A stretch of 64,000 nucleotides of DNA from Annona cherimola (taxonomy: Eukaryota > Streptophyta > Magnoliopsida > Magnoliales > Annonaceae): contig CM059972.1 in the NCBI GenBank assembly GCA_030490835.1, positions 16,965,764 through 17,029,763 of the forward strand, in the 5' to 3' direction. Numbering within the stretch: the stretch's first letter is position 1; every line of letters starts with the position of its first letter. Positions 23,246-35,104 of the stretch are shown here, piece by piece. Made by a program: the position numbers and the translations under genes. The notes below the pieces were generated by a model. It ran no database searches. It saw nothing but the letters and a program-made list of their open reading frames with translations, and was not told the DNA's origin.

Positions 23246-23726
23246 TATTAGAAAACGTGATTCGAGTCAATATATAATTTGCAACCATAGGTCTGATACC
23301 ATTTATTAGAAAACGTGATTCGAGTCAATATAGATCACAACAGAAGCAAAAATAATAATAATAAAAAAAAAATAACAATAAGATCATGCACAAGGGACAC
23401 TAAGATTTATGTGAAAAATCATTCAAATCAAGAAATGAAAACCACGAGAGAGATACCGATCCATTATAATAAATAGGTTATAGAGATATACATAAAAATA
23501 TCTCGCATACTCTCAAACAAGAATACTCTAATAATCTCTCTCTCATGTCTCAACACAATACCTCTCAAGATTTCACCGAATTCCTAACTGATATATCTAT
23601 AAATATGACTCCAGTGGGTACTTGCATAATATCATATGCAATCTCAGTCTCATACAATTAAAATACACAGGATACACAATTCCAAACTCACTCAACTACA
23701 ATATGCGGGATATAAGACACATAACA
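23246..23726 (-). repeat. 5' LTR of the copia-like element, with a local duplication
   Basis: The LTR end plus the primer site are duplicated in tandem with a 58-bp period (units from about 23218 and 23276), so the primer-site complement occurs twice, at 23232-23243 and 23290-23301. Confidence 0.65.
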
Positions 23727-23800
23727 ATACTTGATTTGCATTTTCAACTTGAATCATGAATCTAAGTGAAGTTCGGGTCAACTTTGTCTATAATTGATAT

Positions 23801-24045
23801 AGGATATGTTTATTTATACCTAAAACTTTTCAAATTAAACTTTTCACTATTCATAAATATTCTATTTTTTAATTATTTTTCACATTTTTCTATACAAGTA
23901 ACCTATTTTTCGATTATTTTTACACAATTACTCATACAATGAATCTATTATTCTCATTACTCTTTATTATTATCTCTATTATGTTACATTATTTTCTTTC
24001 ATTTTAAAAACTTTTCATCCAAAAGTTTTATTACTAATCAAATAG
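23801..24045. mobile_element. Tourist-like MITE 4 (diverged ends)
   Basis: The interior matches the family (CACATTTTTCTATACAAGTA, then TTTTTACACAATTACTCATA). The terminal repeats are degraded. Confidence 0.5.
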
Positions 24046-24106
24046 TTGAATTGCATATTTAAATCATGGATGCGCCAGCTAAATGGATTTATATCCAATG
24101 AGAGCG

Positions 24107-24620
24107 CTTCTATGAAATTCTCTCTCTATGTAACCCTCTTCGTTTTTAATATCTAGATGATATGAAAAATCCATTCCATCAATTGTATTTAGTATAATTT
24201 ATATTAACATGAAAATTCTTTCATTTGTCTAGTATCACTGTATATAGGCCCCATCTACAAACATGTAAAAACAACATAATAAAATAACTTAATATTAAGT
24301 ATCAATTTTTAAGTAGTATTTTCAACATTTAAACCATTTAAAATGTCATAAATATGTGGATAAATAATTCTATAAAATATTGCTATATTCTAATATATAT
24401 GTGAATGAATCTAAGCATTTTTCTTAATTTTCACATGAATGTGCATATTTTTGAGCAAATGTGGCTTATGCACCTATTGAATTTTGATGAAATTTAGTCT
24501 CTTAGCTAAATAAATGATATTAAATATAATAATTGAATTGAATTTTCTATTAAACATTAAAATATAAAAAATGAATAGAGTTCCATGGAACAACCTCTAT
24601 GTAATCCGGTTACATAGAAG
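24107..24620. mobile_element. TIR element related to the Micron-like core
   Basis: Left end CTTCTATGAAATTC...CTATGTAACC and right end CCTCTATGTAATCCGG...CATAGAAG are inverted to each other. The core (about 24170-24400) resembles the Micron-like elements, including TTTTCAACATTTAAACCATT. No (TA)n flanks here, so it is a relative rather than the same family. Confidence 0.45.
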
Positions 24621-25503
24621 TCGGCTCTAATATCCAACATGACCGGCCCCATCTATGCTCCTAGCAGAGTGTTATCGGTGCGCCTAATTAAAAGAAATGG
24701 AATTGAATCACCACTTTTATATTATTTTGGCCACGCCCTTTGAAACGTTGAGGGAATAGATGAGTATCTATTCTCAGAAATGGAGTTGTGTCGTTAACAG
24801 GCCATCAAATACTTAAGGAAAAATCCATAACACGGAGCATAATTTTCTTGGAAAAGATTTCATTTCTATGTTTTTGATAAAAATTATTTATCAATGTATT
24901 CCCGAAAATAGTAATTACCGCATTTTTTTTCAAGTTCTAAGTTCATTCAGATTCGTTAGATCTAATGGGATTTTTTTTTGTTGAATTCCGTTTCAATGCA
25001 CCAGATTGCGTTCAAACTTTAGTGTTACCAAGTTCAAGCTTTTTTTTTTTTTGTATTTTTATGAAATTGTTAATCTAGTTATCTTTTAACTTATCTATTA
25101 AGTTTTATCACTTTTGGAGACGTGTATATATATATTTCTTGGATAATTTGCAAATATACCCACATTAAATACACTTATGCAGTAATAGTACAATAATGAG
25201 GATATAACAATGTAAGCATATTTGTAATTATGACCAACAATGTGAGAGTTATTTATAATTTCTGAAATTATGTGAGTATGTTTTCAAATTATTCATATTT
25301 TTTTTTGATTTCTAAAGATAAAAAATATATACACATCTTAAAAATGATAAAACTTGATTTATAGATTAAATATATTTAAATTAACAATCTTATAATTTTT
25401 TTTAAAAAATGAAAGGACTCTTCTTTGTTTGTATCATTATAAAGAGCTAAACTTATATAAATATACTTAGGCAAAACCTCATTCATTTTAGCGTCGTTTT
25501 TAT

Positions 25504-25856
25504 GATTGATATAAAATTTATTTTATCCATTGTATTTAATAATATTTATTTATTTATGAAAACTATGAATGCATAATATGAACATACTAAGTTAGTTTGA
25601 TGTTGAATATCAATTTTAAAATTACATTTTTAATAATTAAACTATCTAAAATATTATTACTATATTGATAAATGATTATATAAAGTATTGAGATATTCTA
25701 ATATATTTGTCTATGAACCTAAGTATTTTTCATGATTTACAATTGAATGTATATTTTTAAGTGAAAATAACTCATGACTTGATTTGAATAAAAATGGGTC
25801 TACAAGCTAAACAAATTATGTTAAATACAATTAATAAAAATGGATTTCTCATGAAT
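25504..25856. mobile_element. TIR element, second relative of the Micron-like core
   Basis: Inverted ends: TTTATCCATTGTATTTAATA at left and TTAAATACAATTAATAAAAA at right. The core resembles the 24.1-kb element and the Micron-like copies. Confidence 0.4.
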
Positions 25857-26949
25857 CATCATCAATAATGTGGGGAAAATACACGGGACATTTTTTAAAT
25901 ATTTTTTTAGTGTCTTCCAAATGCAATACAATTCCAGGCCAATGTTCCATCTAAATTCTTCCGAAATGCTGATCTTAGATCATCCAATTGGCGAGGTCAA
26001 GGTAGGCCACACGGATTCTGGAGGCATGTTCGGATCCCTTTTCACACTCGTCGATCGTATCAATCCTTCGTTCTATGGAAAGTCACTGTAGACCCACTGC
26101 TTAATCTGCTTCCTGTTTCTCACTTTTTCATTGTCTTTTAACATGGAAATTACTTGGAACTTAATAAGTGGAAATTACCAAGAGATTACTGGGAAGTTTC
26201 TTGGCAAGCTGCTAACACGAAATTTCCATGAAATTGCTCGAAATTTCAGGTTGGCAATTGCAAATGAATTATGTCTAAATTATAAATAATTTGACAACGG
26301 TATGACAATTTGAGTTTTGATGACCTTTTTGTACATGTATTCCCCTGATAACTTAAGAATAAGAGAGATTTACATGGCCCATAAATACCAAGAACCGACA
26401 TGGCTGCAAGATATGCAACATGTTTGGTTTCTTTTTGACAATTTCGGTCTAAATTTTCTTTTGCAAAGCTGTCGAAACAATTCCTATCGGAAAGAGAATT
26501 TCTCAAGGCTAAGGCGATTCATTCCATTTGGCTAAGCGGTCACAGAGTAAACACGTGAAAAATAGAAAAATGAATATTTTGACAAATAGATAAATAATAT
26601 AATATGATAGGAACGGAATAAATATAATAGTTATGAAAAAATTGAAATATAAAAATAAATTCAGAAAAATAAAGATATTAAAATAATTAAGATATTAAAT
26701 TATGCGCATGAAAATGTGCTAGGGAGAGTAGGAACGGTGGGAGCTCATGGGAACGCATCTCACGACCGTTATGCCAAAGCTCCTACGTGGTTATCCGTGC
26801 GTTTTCACATTAGTCATTTTCTGGTCAAAACCGTCTTCAACTTTTTCTGATTCAAACCTGTTTTACTTTTTCTATAATCTGTGGATGAAATTCTACGCTT
26901 TTGAATGAAAGTAGACAGAAGGCAAGGAAATATTCTTATGATTTTATGG

Positions 26950-28457
26950 GTTCATGGTGTCTACATGTTTGTTTCGAAGTATATGCGTGTCATAATTTTT
27001 ATGAAATTTGCATACATATTTACAAGATTTGCCTGAAATTATAGGTGTATTTGTAAACAATAAAATATTTTTAAAATAATAAAAAATACCCCTTGAAGTA
27101 AATAAAATTATAAATATAAAAAAGTAGTATAAAAATAATTTTGAAAAATATGAGGAATTTTTTAAGCATAATTTTTTTTTGAATTTTAAAGATATTTTCT
27201 TGCATTTTAGAATTTCATATATTTACAGAGGTATTTTCATCATTTTAAAAAATAATTAAAGGTTTGTAGATGCATCTGAAATTATTGACGAACTGGGAAG
27301 ATATAGATGTAAATTTTGCAAAAGTCATAACACATTTATAATTTCAACCAAACCTTATAGGTATCAATGCAAAATCTCTATAATTCTCTTGGAATCAAGA
27401 GTCCATCCAATAATACTTCTAGGCTATGAATTAACATGTCAGAAAAACTTAGTAAGCAACCAATATTTTTAAAAACCCAAAATACGAAAAAACTATTTTA
27501 GGGTGTTTGGTCTAGGGGTAGAATTACCCCTGTTGTCCGCGTTAAGTAAAAATTATTAAATTAGCTAATTTCCACTATCTCTGGGGCTTTTAAAGAAAAA
27601 ATCTTGGGCTAAATGAATAAGTTCAGTCAAAACACTTCAAAAAAGTGAGGGGTTACGGTGAAATAGATCCTCAAGGTGTTTTGAATTTTAAGACTACTAT
27701 CGACGAAAGAGAACCAGGCCGTCCGTGGTTCAGTTGGTCGTTCCAGTTTGACCGTTTGGGTTTACGCGGTCTGAATGGTTTTCGTGAAAAATGCAGAAAT
27801 ACCCCATTCGCCGTCTTGCTACGTCACCAGTTGATGGTCCAAGTAGTTGGACCGAGCTTTTCGGTGCAGCTTGGGCGGGTTTAACCGACCCGGCCCGAAC
27901 ATATGTTGTAGGATCTCAAACCGGATTCAACGTCAAACCCTATATCTGCGGGTTCGGACCGGTTCCAAAGGTAGATTCAGGCTGGGATCGAAATCAGTTT
28001 GTCATACTTCATAAATATTCTAGCAGTCCATTCCATATTCAAAACAAAAACCAAACCAGCGAGGATCATGACAGGTGAAGCTTTCAGAGAAATACATCAT
28101 TTATAATTTTTTAATATGTAAATCATCAATTTCATTCTCTCAATTCCATGTATGGCCACCAAGGGCATAGTCTAGCTGTATTGGGTTCTAGCCTTAGTGA
28201 AGTTGGCTTGGATGTGAATCAAGACCAGGTTTGTCCCCCATTTATTAGGAAGAGCTTACATCTCACATTTGTACCTGGGTGCGTGATCTTCTACGGTTTG
28301 AGATAAAATCCGTTAAATACGATAGAGAATGTATTTTTAGAGAAATTGTAAATATAACTATAAAAATTTCAAATATGATCATAATTTATACTCATATATA
28401 CAAATATAACTACACAGTTATGAAAATGGCATAGACGATCACATATTTTACCTTTAA
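26950..28457. other. Spacer with a GC-richer unidentified block
   Basis: AT-rich apart from 27640-28075, which is GC-richer and open in two frames (27645-27884, 27791-28078). The words 'gaccgg', 'gacccggcc' and 'ggtccaag' recur there and it looks like a repeat rather than a gene. A small perfect hairpin AGGGGTA...TACCCCT lies near 27516-27533. Confidence 0.35.
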
Positions 28458-28738
28458 GGGTGTGTTTGGTAATGAATAAAACTTTTAATAAAAAGTTTTG
28501 TAGAATAAAAGTTGTCAAATGATGTGATATGATAGGGGTAATGATGAGTAGTAAAGAGGATAAAGTTAAAATAGATAGGTTAGTTATGTGGATAGTTGTG
28601 TAGAAATGATTGAAAAATAGGGTAATTGTATAGGAAAATGTGAAAAAATGATTAAAAAATATGATAGTTGTGGAGAGTGAAAAATTTTATATTGAAAAGT
28701 TTTAACTTAACATTTTCTATCAATTGCCAAACATACCC
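28458..28738. mobile_element. Tourist-like MITE 5 (best-preserved copy)
   Basis: Starts GGGTGTGTTTGGTAA, ends TTGCCAAACATACCC; TAA target duplications at 28455-28457 and 28739-28741. 281 bp, non-coding. The 3-bp target duplication and the GGGTGTGTTTGG terminus fit Tourist elements of the PIF/Harbinger superfamily. Confidence 0.8.
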
Positions 28739-28741
28739 TAA

Positions 28742-29860
28742 ATTTCAAATATGTCATTACATTTTGTTTGATATTATGATAACATTTTTAAAATGATAAA
28801 ATTATTCTTATTATTTCTTTTGAAAGGAATAGCATGTGTGCATATGAGTAGTTAATTTTTCTTTTATTTTATGTTTTATATCATGTTATTAATTTTTTTT
28901 ATAATATCTGATTAGAGTATTTTCTTTTTTACTTTTACTAGGGGTAGTATTGTAACTTCGCATTGTTTTAATATCAATTTTAATAGATTGTCAAGTTTAG
29001 AATTAGAAATAAAGTATGTATTCGTCTATGCTATTTTTGGGAATGTGTGGTGATATCTATAAAAATAAATATAAGATTTTAACCTTTTAAAATTTAATAC
29101 CGTAATATCAAAATTCATCGTTTATAAAATTTTTAAGAGTAAATTTAATAAGATATTTATTTTTGAATTGATATTACTTCTATGAAGATTATGGTATCCA
29201 AAATTTTTTGTTCTAAGTCTACTATATTCTGTTGAACATAACGTGTGAATTGAAAAATAATTGATTGATTTATAAAAAAACGATGCATATACAATTAATG
29301 TTTTAAATCTCATTTCAGGGTGATAATTATAACTGATTACATGGATACCCAAATTTTAAAATTTTTGTATAGTTATTTTAATATGAAAACATTAACAATA
29401 AATCATTAAGATTTTTGATTACACATCATAAAATTGAAAATTTAAAAAGCCATCGCGTGAATGTTTAAGCAGTTGTTGATGTGGGTATGTGTAAAGTAGT
29501 ATAGGTAAGAAATTTGAAGTTTAAATATTTGGTAGAAGTACTTAATAAAAAATATATTAGATTGAAGTAGCGACGTCGGTGCCTCGCCCCTGGAGTACAC
29601 CTTCATGTGAGAGACATGGGGTCTGTTTGGATTTCCATAAAACTCATTGACAGCTTTTACACCAATGTAGGTGAAGCACTCCGTTTCCAAAGGCTGCCAG
29701 GAACAAGTCTACTCCACCCTATCATTCATGTCATGGCATCACATACCATCCCTTGCATGAATCATGATGCATGTGTGTATGTTCTTCACACACTCTCTCT
29801 CTCTCTCTCTCAGATGTCAATGGCATTTCATTGGGAAACTTAATTAACGGTCGGAGATAA
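28742..29860. other. Intergenic spacer
   Basis: AT-rich, with a CT run at about 29792-29813. No supported gene. Confidence 0.4.
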
Positions 29861-30180
29861 TCAATGCTCAAAGTCTTAGCAAGTTCAGGGAATCAAATGC
29901 TTGAAACATTGATAGATTAATTAGCTTATTCGACATTTTGCGATTTACAATGTCACATTTTATGGCCCTTGGCTAACGGAGACTTGTGCTGGTGTAGAAA
30001 TCTCGGAGACGGGAATTCCAAGAAAGAGAAGACAGTGGGATCGCCCATCAATTTGAATTTCTTGGATGACCTAAACCGCTGCTTGATCTCTTCCGAGCTC
30101 TTGTGGGAATTTAGTGAGTCTCCATCAGAGAGCTTGCTTTCAACCACACGTGATAACCGTTGCATTAGTGAGCACGCAAG

Positions 30181-30436
30181 TTCCCATTAAGACCACTATC
30201 TTAATGGGAACTCCTATTTAAAACTAATTTTTTAATTTTGTTTCAAAAATCTAATAATACATATTATTTGAAATATGATTTTGATCATTCATAATGAAAA
30301 TTTTTAAAAATGTGTAAAATCATATTTTTTAAATTTTCATTATGAACTGTGAAAATCATATTTTAAATAATATGTGTAGTCAGATTTTTGAAACAAAATA
30401 AAAAAATTAGTTTTTGGAAGGAGTTCTTATTAAGAC
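30181..30436. mobile_element. Foldback element with long arms
   Basis: Arms of about 105 bases (30199-30305 and 30330-30436) are nearly perfect reverse complements around a loop of about 25 bases. At its left edge a 30-bp perfect hairpin lies at 30181-30210 (TTCCCATTAAGA, 6-base loop, TCTTAATGGGAA). Confidence 0.65.
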
Positions 30437-30561
30437 GGTGAGAATTCGAAGCCGTTCTCCATTGAAAATGTTACAAGCTGTTGGATGCATTTTTATAATT
30501 GAAGTCATGACATCACAATTAATGCTTTGAAATTTTACGCATAGGTCCCTGTATTTGTAAA

Positions 30562-31790
30562 ATGTCGGGCCCTGACTCGCCTTCTACTATTGCTCGCACG
30601 ACTCCCTTCTCACTTGCTCCTCTCTTCTTCCTTGCCGGCGGCTCCTTCCACGTGGAATATCAAGGCTTAAGCGTCTCCCTTCTTGCTAGTGACTCCTCTC
30701 ACACGAAAGGTTTAGGCATTTCCTTGCCCATCTTAAAACTCTCTACTGTTCCATCATTGATCGAGTTTTTGGAATTCCTCCTCCATATCCTTGCCACTCT
30801 GTTTCCCTCCCCTAACTTCCTCACCTCCACGGAGGGGTGTAAATCGGTCAGGTTGACTTGGGTTGGGGTAAACATAATCTTAATCTATCTTATAAAATTT
30901 CAACCCAACCCCACTTTCAATACTAATTTTCACACCTCGACCCAACTATATAGAAATTGGTTTGGGTTGGAAATCAGGTCAATAATATATAATATTTAAA
31001 AATATTTTGCTTAATTAAATTTATTTTAAAATATAAATTTATATGAAAGAATAAAAATTAATATTTTTATAAGAATACTTTCTAATTTATGACTTAGACA
31101 ATGGTATAATTACTAAATAATCTTATTTCAAATCAATAATGTCTAGTTAATTCATGTGTATTATATGCTAATGATTATTTATTATTAAATTTATTATGTT
31201 GTACACCAATATATGAAATCAGATTGGGTTGAAACATTCAACCAAAATCAGCCAATTTTTAAAATCAGATCGGTTTAAATTATAATTTATTTTTTCAAAA
31301 TGTGTAACCTAACCCTATTATAAATTGGGCTGAGTTATTCAGATTCACCCCTCCCTCCACCTCCTACCACTTCCGTGTTCACAAATTGACGTCGCCTTTC
31401 TACCTTGACAATTCAAGCCAATAAATCTCCGAAATCCTTAGAACCTCTACATTATTTGACACCGATCGTTTCCAATACAGTCCTCTTCTTCTTGTGTCTT
31501 GCTTTGTCATTCTCTAAAGCCTGCTTCTTCTTCAATTTGCGAATAATAGATTTCTGGTGGAGGCGACGAAGTGAATCCAACCCCATGTCATTTTCTCTGC
31601 CATCCAAAACCTCACTCCTCCTTCAAACCTTCAAGTCATCAATTGTTCGAGCCCAAACCCACTTTTCTTGGCTTTTCCTTATCATCCTACATCACGCGCC
31701 ATTCAAAGGATGCCATTTTCTACCCATCCCTATCTCAGAAAAAGCCCCCCCTAAAATTCAGAGTTTCAGCTGATTTTGGTTTTGTTCTTT
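30562..31790. other. GC-richer block interrupted by a hAT-type MITE
   Basis: Sequences 30562-30830 and 31354-31790 are C/T-rich on + and would be continuous without the inserted MITE. Open frames exist (MSGPDSP..., and 31405-31773), but I recognise no protein family and no splice structure, so this is at most a gene or promoter relic. Confidence 0.25.
30831..31353. mobile_element. hAT-type MITE, related family
   Basis: Left end GGAGGGGTGTAAATC, right end GATTCACCCCTC. CCTCCAC occurs on both flanks as a 7-bp match of an expected 8-bp target duplication. The interior is rich in 'gggttg/caaccc' words. It interrupts the GC-richer block 30562-31790. Confidence 0.55.
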
Positions 31791-32280
31791 TGACCCAGTA
31801 GCGAATACCCAACAAGATGTCGCATGAGGAGGAAATCCTAACAGATAATCAGAACAAGAAAAGGGAAAGCCAGACTGGTACAACAAAATTTTGTGTGGGG
31901 GAGAAAAGGGTAGATGCATGAGAGAAACGGACAAAAGACTAGATAGGAGCCAGTTTGAAAAATCTCCACTTACCAAGTCAGAGGGCCTGTCTGCAAATAG
32001 TTGGCATTTAATGGTTTGATATTCCATTATATAAAATTTTTAAATCTGACGCTCTAGATGGATCCTCCTAGATCGAACGATGCACACAGGTTGTCGAAAA
32101 TGCTAGGCTCCTACGTTCAGGCGTATATGATCAAAACTCGAATTTGGTAGGGCTCACTTCTATCTTGCAAACATGCTGTTAATAGGGTGTAATTAGCCTG
32201 CATATGCGCTTAACAAGAGTGCTGTTAATATTTAATAGCTTAATAGGCTTCTGTATTATCTTCCCCTCTATACTCCAAAA

Positions 32281-32507
32281 ATGGCATTTTTGACTCCAAT
32301 GAAAATTTTTCAATTTAAAATTTGTCCTTATATAACCGTCTTGTTTTTAAATTTTTTCTTTATATTTTCTTATATAATTATCTGACTTTTTAATTATTTT
32401 TATACAATTACTTATACAATTAGTCTATCTATTTTAAATTTATTTATTTTACTCCTTCTACACTAAATTTTTTTTTTTTTAAAGTACCGTCACTTTCCAA
32501 GCATACC
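32281..32507. mobile_element. Tourist-like MITE 6 (diverged)
   Basis: Interior matches the family (TTATATAATTATCTGACTTT, then CAATTAGTCTATCTATTTTA) and it ends CCAAGCATACC. The left terminus is degraded. Confidence 0.5.
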
Positions 32508-32745
32508 AAAAAAAAAAAAAAAAAAAGGTTAACGGCTAAAACGACCAAAGTGCCAAACAACCGGCACGAGGATACAAAGAACAGAACTAGAGCAAAGGAA
32601 TGACAGAACTTGCTGATGGTTCCCCTTCATCATCAATACCGCATCATAAAATCATTCGCAACTCAACTCAAAATTGCAGCACCCATGTCAAGATTTCACC
32701 AATGAAATTGAAGAGGGAGAAGCAAAGCAGAGCACAGCGCCGATA

Positions 32746-32873
32746 TCAATCCACGGGATGAGTTTTCTTGGAGGCGCAGCAGCATCCCAGATACGAAGAA
32801 AAACATTTTCTGAGGCCCCACAGAGCTAGCAGTGCCCCATGATTTCTTGAAGAATCCCCCGCTTTGGGATCAT
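32746..32873 (-). pseudogene. Frameshifted copy of the small ORF at 53671-53859
   Basis: Begins MIPKRGILQEIMGHC and then hits TAG. Relative to the copy-B gene there is one missing codon and a 4-base deletion. After the shift the text ALWGLRKCFSSYLGCCCASK then KTHPVD matches ALRGLTKCLSSFPGCSLAYK then KTHPMD. The homology with copy B continues through the presumed 3' UTR to about 32515. Confidence 0.35.
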
Positions 32874-33264
32874 CCCAGCACAGCACCATTCCAGTAATGC
32901 CGCTCGATTGTGTTGTGCAGTGGCCAGTCAACGATGGCAGCAATTTTTTAACTGTGCGGCTGCACTCCAGCAGCAGACACACTAGCTATGACGGTGATCT
33001 TGCAACTCTGCGTTATCCAAAAAACGTGGATTTCTAGCTTACAGATTCCAGGCTTATTAGGACTTTTTAATGTAAATGTTTCAGCCTAAACAAATAAACC
33101 CTACCAAAGGTTGTCGATAAATGGAGTAATTCCGTGGTTTTTACACAAAATAAGCTGGGCCAAACAGGCTATTAGTCTCATTAGCAAAAAGCAAATGCTG
33201 TTTGTAAGGTGGATTAGAGCCGCTTTAAGATGACAGAGATATCCTGCTAATGCCTATATATATA

Positions 33265-33667
33265 GGCATGATTATATATGACATATTGTATATATGCTTC
33301 AGTTACAATATTCATTTTAATTTTAATTTGATTTATTTTTTATTTTTCTTCATAAACATATTTTCCTAAACATATTTAATATATATACTAAGTTTTACCA
33401 TTTTACAATACTCTCGCACATTTATTTTTGAATTTTAAAACTCAAGTTTCTTAAGGGGTGAAAAATGACTTATATGCCCTAAAATTGATAATTTTTAAAA
33501 ATAAAAATAAACATGTAATAATATTGTAAAATGACAAAAATTGGTATACACATTAAATATACTTAGGAAAATATTTTTATGAAGAAAACATTAAAAAATA
33601 GAAATAAAATTAAAAAACGAATATTATAACTTAAGTATATGTACAATATATTATATATGATCATGCC
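33265..33667. mobile_element. Long inverted-repeat foldback element
   Basis: Arms of about 150 bases (GGCATGATTATATATGACAT at left, ATATTATATATGATCATGCC at right) surround a short unique centre. A perfect palindrome (TGCCTATATATATAGGCA, 33251-33268) sits at the left edge. Relatives are at 46514-46840 and 58528-58882. Confidence 0.6.
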
Positions 33668-33891
33668 TCATATATATACATTATATAGAAGCGATTTTAT
33701 ATAACTCTTTCAATTTTTAAGATGTTATGTATAGGAAGGGAGCTTAAAATCCTATTATCAAAGCTTGAGATGTGCTTGATATGTTTAAAACTCTATCTTA
33801 ATGATGTTGTGATGATACACTAAAATCTATTGGTATCTAAACATTAGAGATAGTCTAAAGAATGCTTTAGGGGTCGTTATTTGGTGCACTT

Positions 33892-34247
33892 GCATGCACT
33901 AAGCTTCGATGCGCTTGGGTGTAAAAATTAATTTTTTAATTTTTTGAATTTTTTTTATACAACCGTTTATTTAAATGTAGTTAACATGTATTTGATTTTT
34001 ATTATTTTTGCAAATTTGTAGAAATTTTTTGAATTTTTTAAAATCAGTGGTATTGAATGGTAAAAATGTCAGTGACATTTTGGATTTTAGAGATTTGTAT
34101 ACATTTAATGTCACTGATTTTAAAAAATTTAATAATATCTGTAAATGGTAAAAATTGCTATACATGTTAAATACATTTAGATTAATAGTTGTGTACAAAA
34201 ATTTTAAAAATAAGTTTTTGCACACTCGGGTGCATCGAAGCTTAGAG
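33892..34247. mobile_element. Foldback element with AAGCTTCGATG ends
   Basis: The left CTAAGCTTCGATGCGC and right GTGCATCGAAGCTTAG are inverted, and the AT-rich arms pair over roughly 130 bases around a centre with TCAGTGACATT/AATGTCACTGA. Related half-elements appear near 58130-58390. Confidence 0.55.
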
Positions 34248-34828
34248 CACCCGAACACATGAAATCAGTTGTCATACTTTAACTCCTACTAATTTCATCA
34301 AGCAATACATCACTGACTTGAATAGAAATTGTCTCTCAAGGATGCGGATTCAATGAGTATAAGATAAAATTTTTCATTTCCTAACAACACTCGTTCTATT
34401 TCCAAAAAGAACAATATACTTCTTGTCATTTTCAATACAAAATTTTCCAATCTTCATACATTTTTTTCATTCACAATAAATTTTTTCGATTTTCAATGCA
34501 CCTTTTATCTCACATCCTGTCCAACCCAAGTCATGAATAGTTATGGTTTCCAAACATAATCTGTGAACAATCATATTAGAACCCAAGTCATGAATAAGTA
34601 AACGTAATCTGCTAACAATCAGATTAGAGTTGGATTAAATTAGATAATGAGTTTTAACCCGTCAACTTGTATAACTAATTCAGTGGGCAATAAATTTAGA
34701 CGTTGCAACTTATCAAAATGTTATGACTCATTTAACCTCCTCAACCCATTTATAACTCATCATAGAATGCTTGTGGCAAATGTTTCAATATTTGGTGTTA
34801 TTTGTTTTTATAGATAGTTTTTATTGAA

Positions 34829-35104
34829 GATGTGTTTAGCAATGTGTAAAAAATGTCAAGCTAAAATTTTTTAATCTCCATAATTATCATATTTTTAATT
34901 ATTTCTTCATATTTTTCTGTACAACTTCTCTACTTCTTAATCATTTCTACACAGCAACTCATGCAATCAACATATCTATTTTAATTGTATTCTCTTTATT
35001 TCTCATCATTATCTCTACCCTATTACGTCATTTCTTTTCGATTCAAAAATTTTTATACTAAAAACTTTTCATCTAAAAGTTTTCCCACTTTCCAAATACA
35101 CACT
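34829..35104. mobile_element. Tourist-like MITE 7
   Basis: Left end GATGTGTTTAGCAATG, right end TCCAAATACACAC; interior of the family. No clean target duplication. Confidence 0.6.

Larger units (their letters stand above)
21257..23726 (-). mobile_element. Non-autonomous copia-like LTR retrotransposon
   Basis: Two similar direct repeats of about 0.42-0.48 kb (21257-21706 and 23246-23726) enclose about 1.5 kb without any gag or pol. Read on the minus strand, the 5' LTR (the right one) is followed by TGGTATCAGACC, an 11/12 match to the usual initiator-Met tRNA primer site. A purine-rich AAAGTGGAGATT precedes the 3' LTR (left). LTR ends are TG...CA-like (TGTTATG... and ...CTAACA). Flanks ACACT and ATACT could be a 5-bp target duplication with one change. 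A Tourist-like MITE (22432-22691) is nested inside. Confidence 0.65.
24718..32990. repeat. Segmental duplication, copy A
   Basis: At least five blocks match copy B (44605-53840) in the same order and orientation: about 24718-24905, 25917-26530, 26740-26945, 29862-30130 and 32515-32870. They pair with about 44605-44775, 44945-45720, 50925-51105, 53020-53275 and 53440-53805. Intervening DNA in each copy holds different transposons. No intact gene is recognised in this copy. Confidence 0.6.

Noticed and set aside
27645..28078. Two overlapping ORFs of 79 and 95 codons
   Set aside because: No recognised family, no splice structure, repeat-like wording in the DNA.
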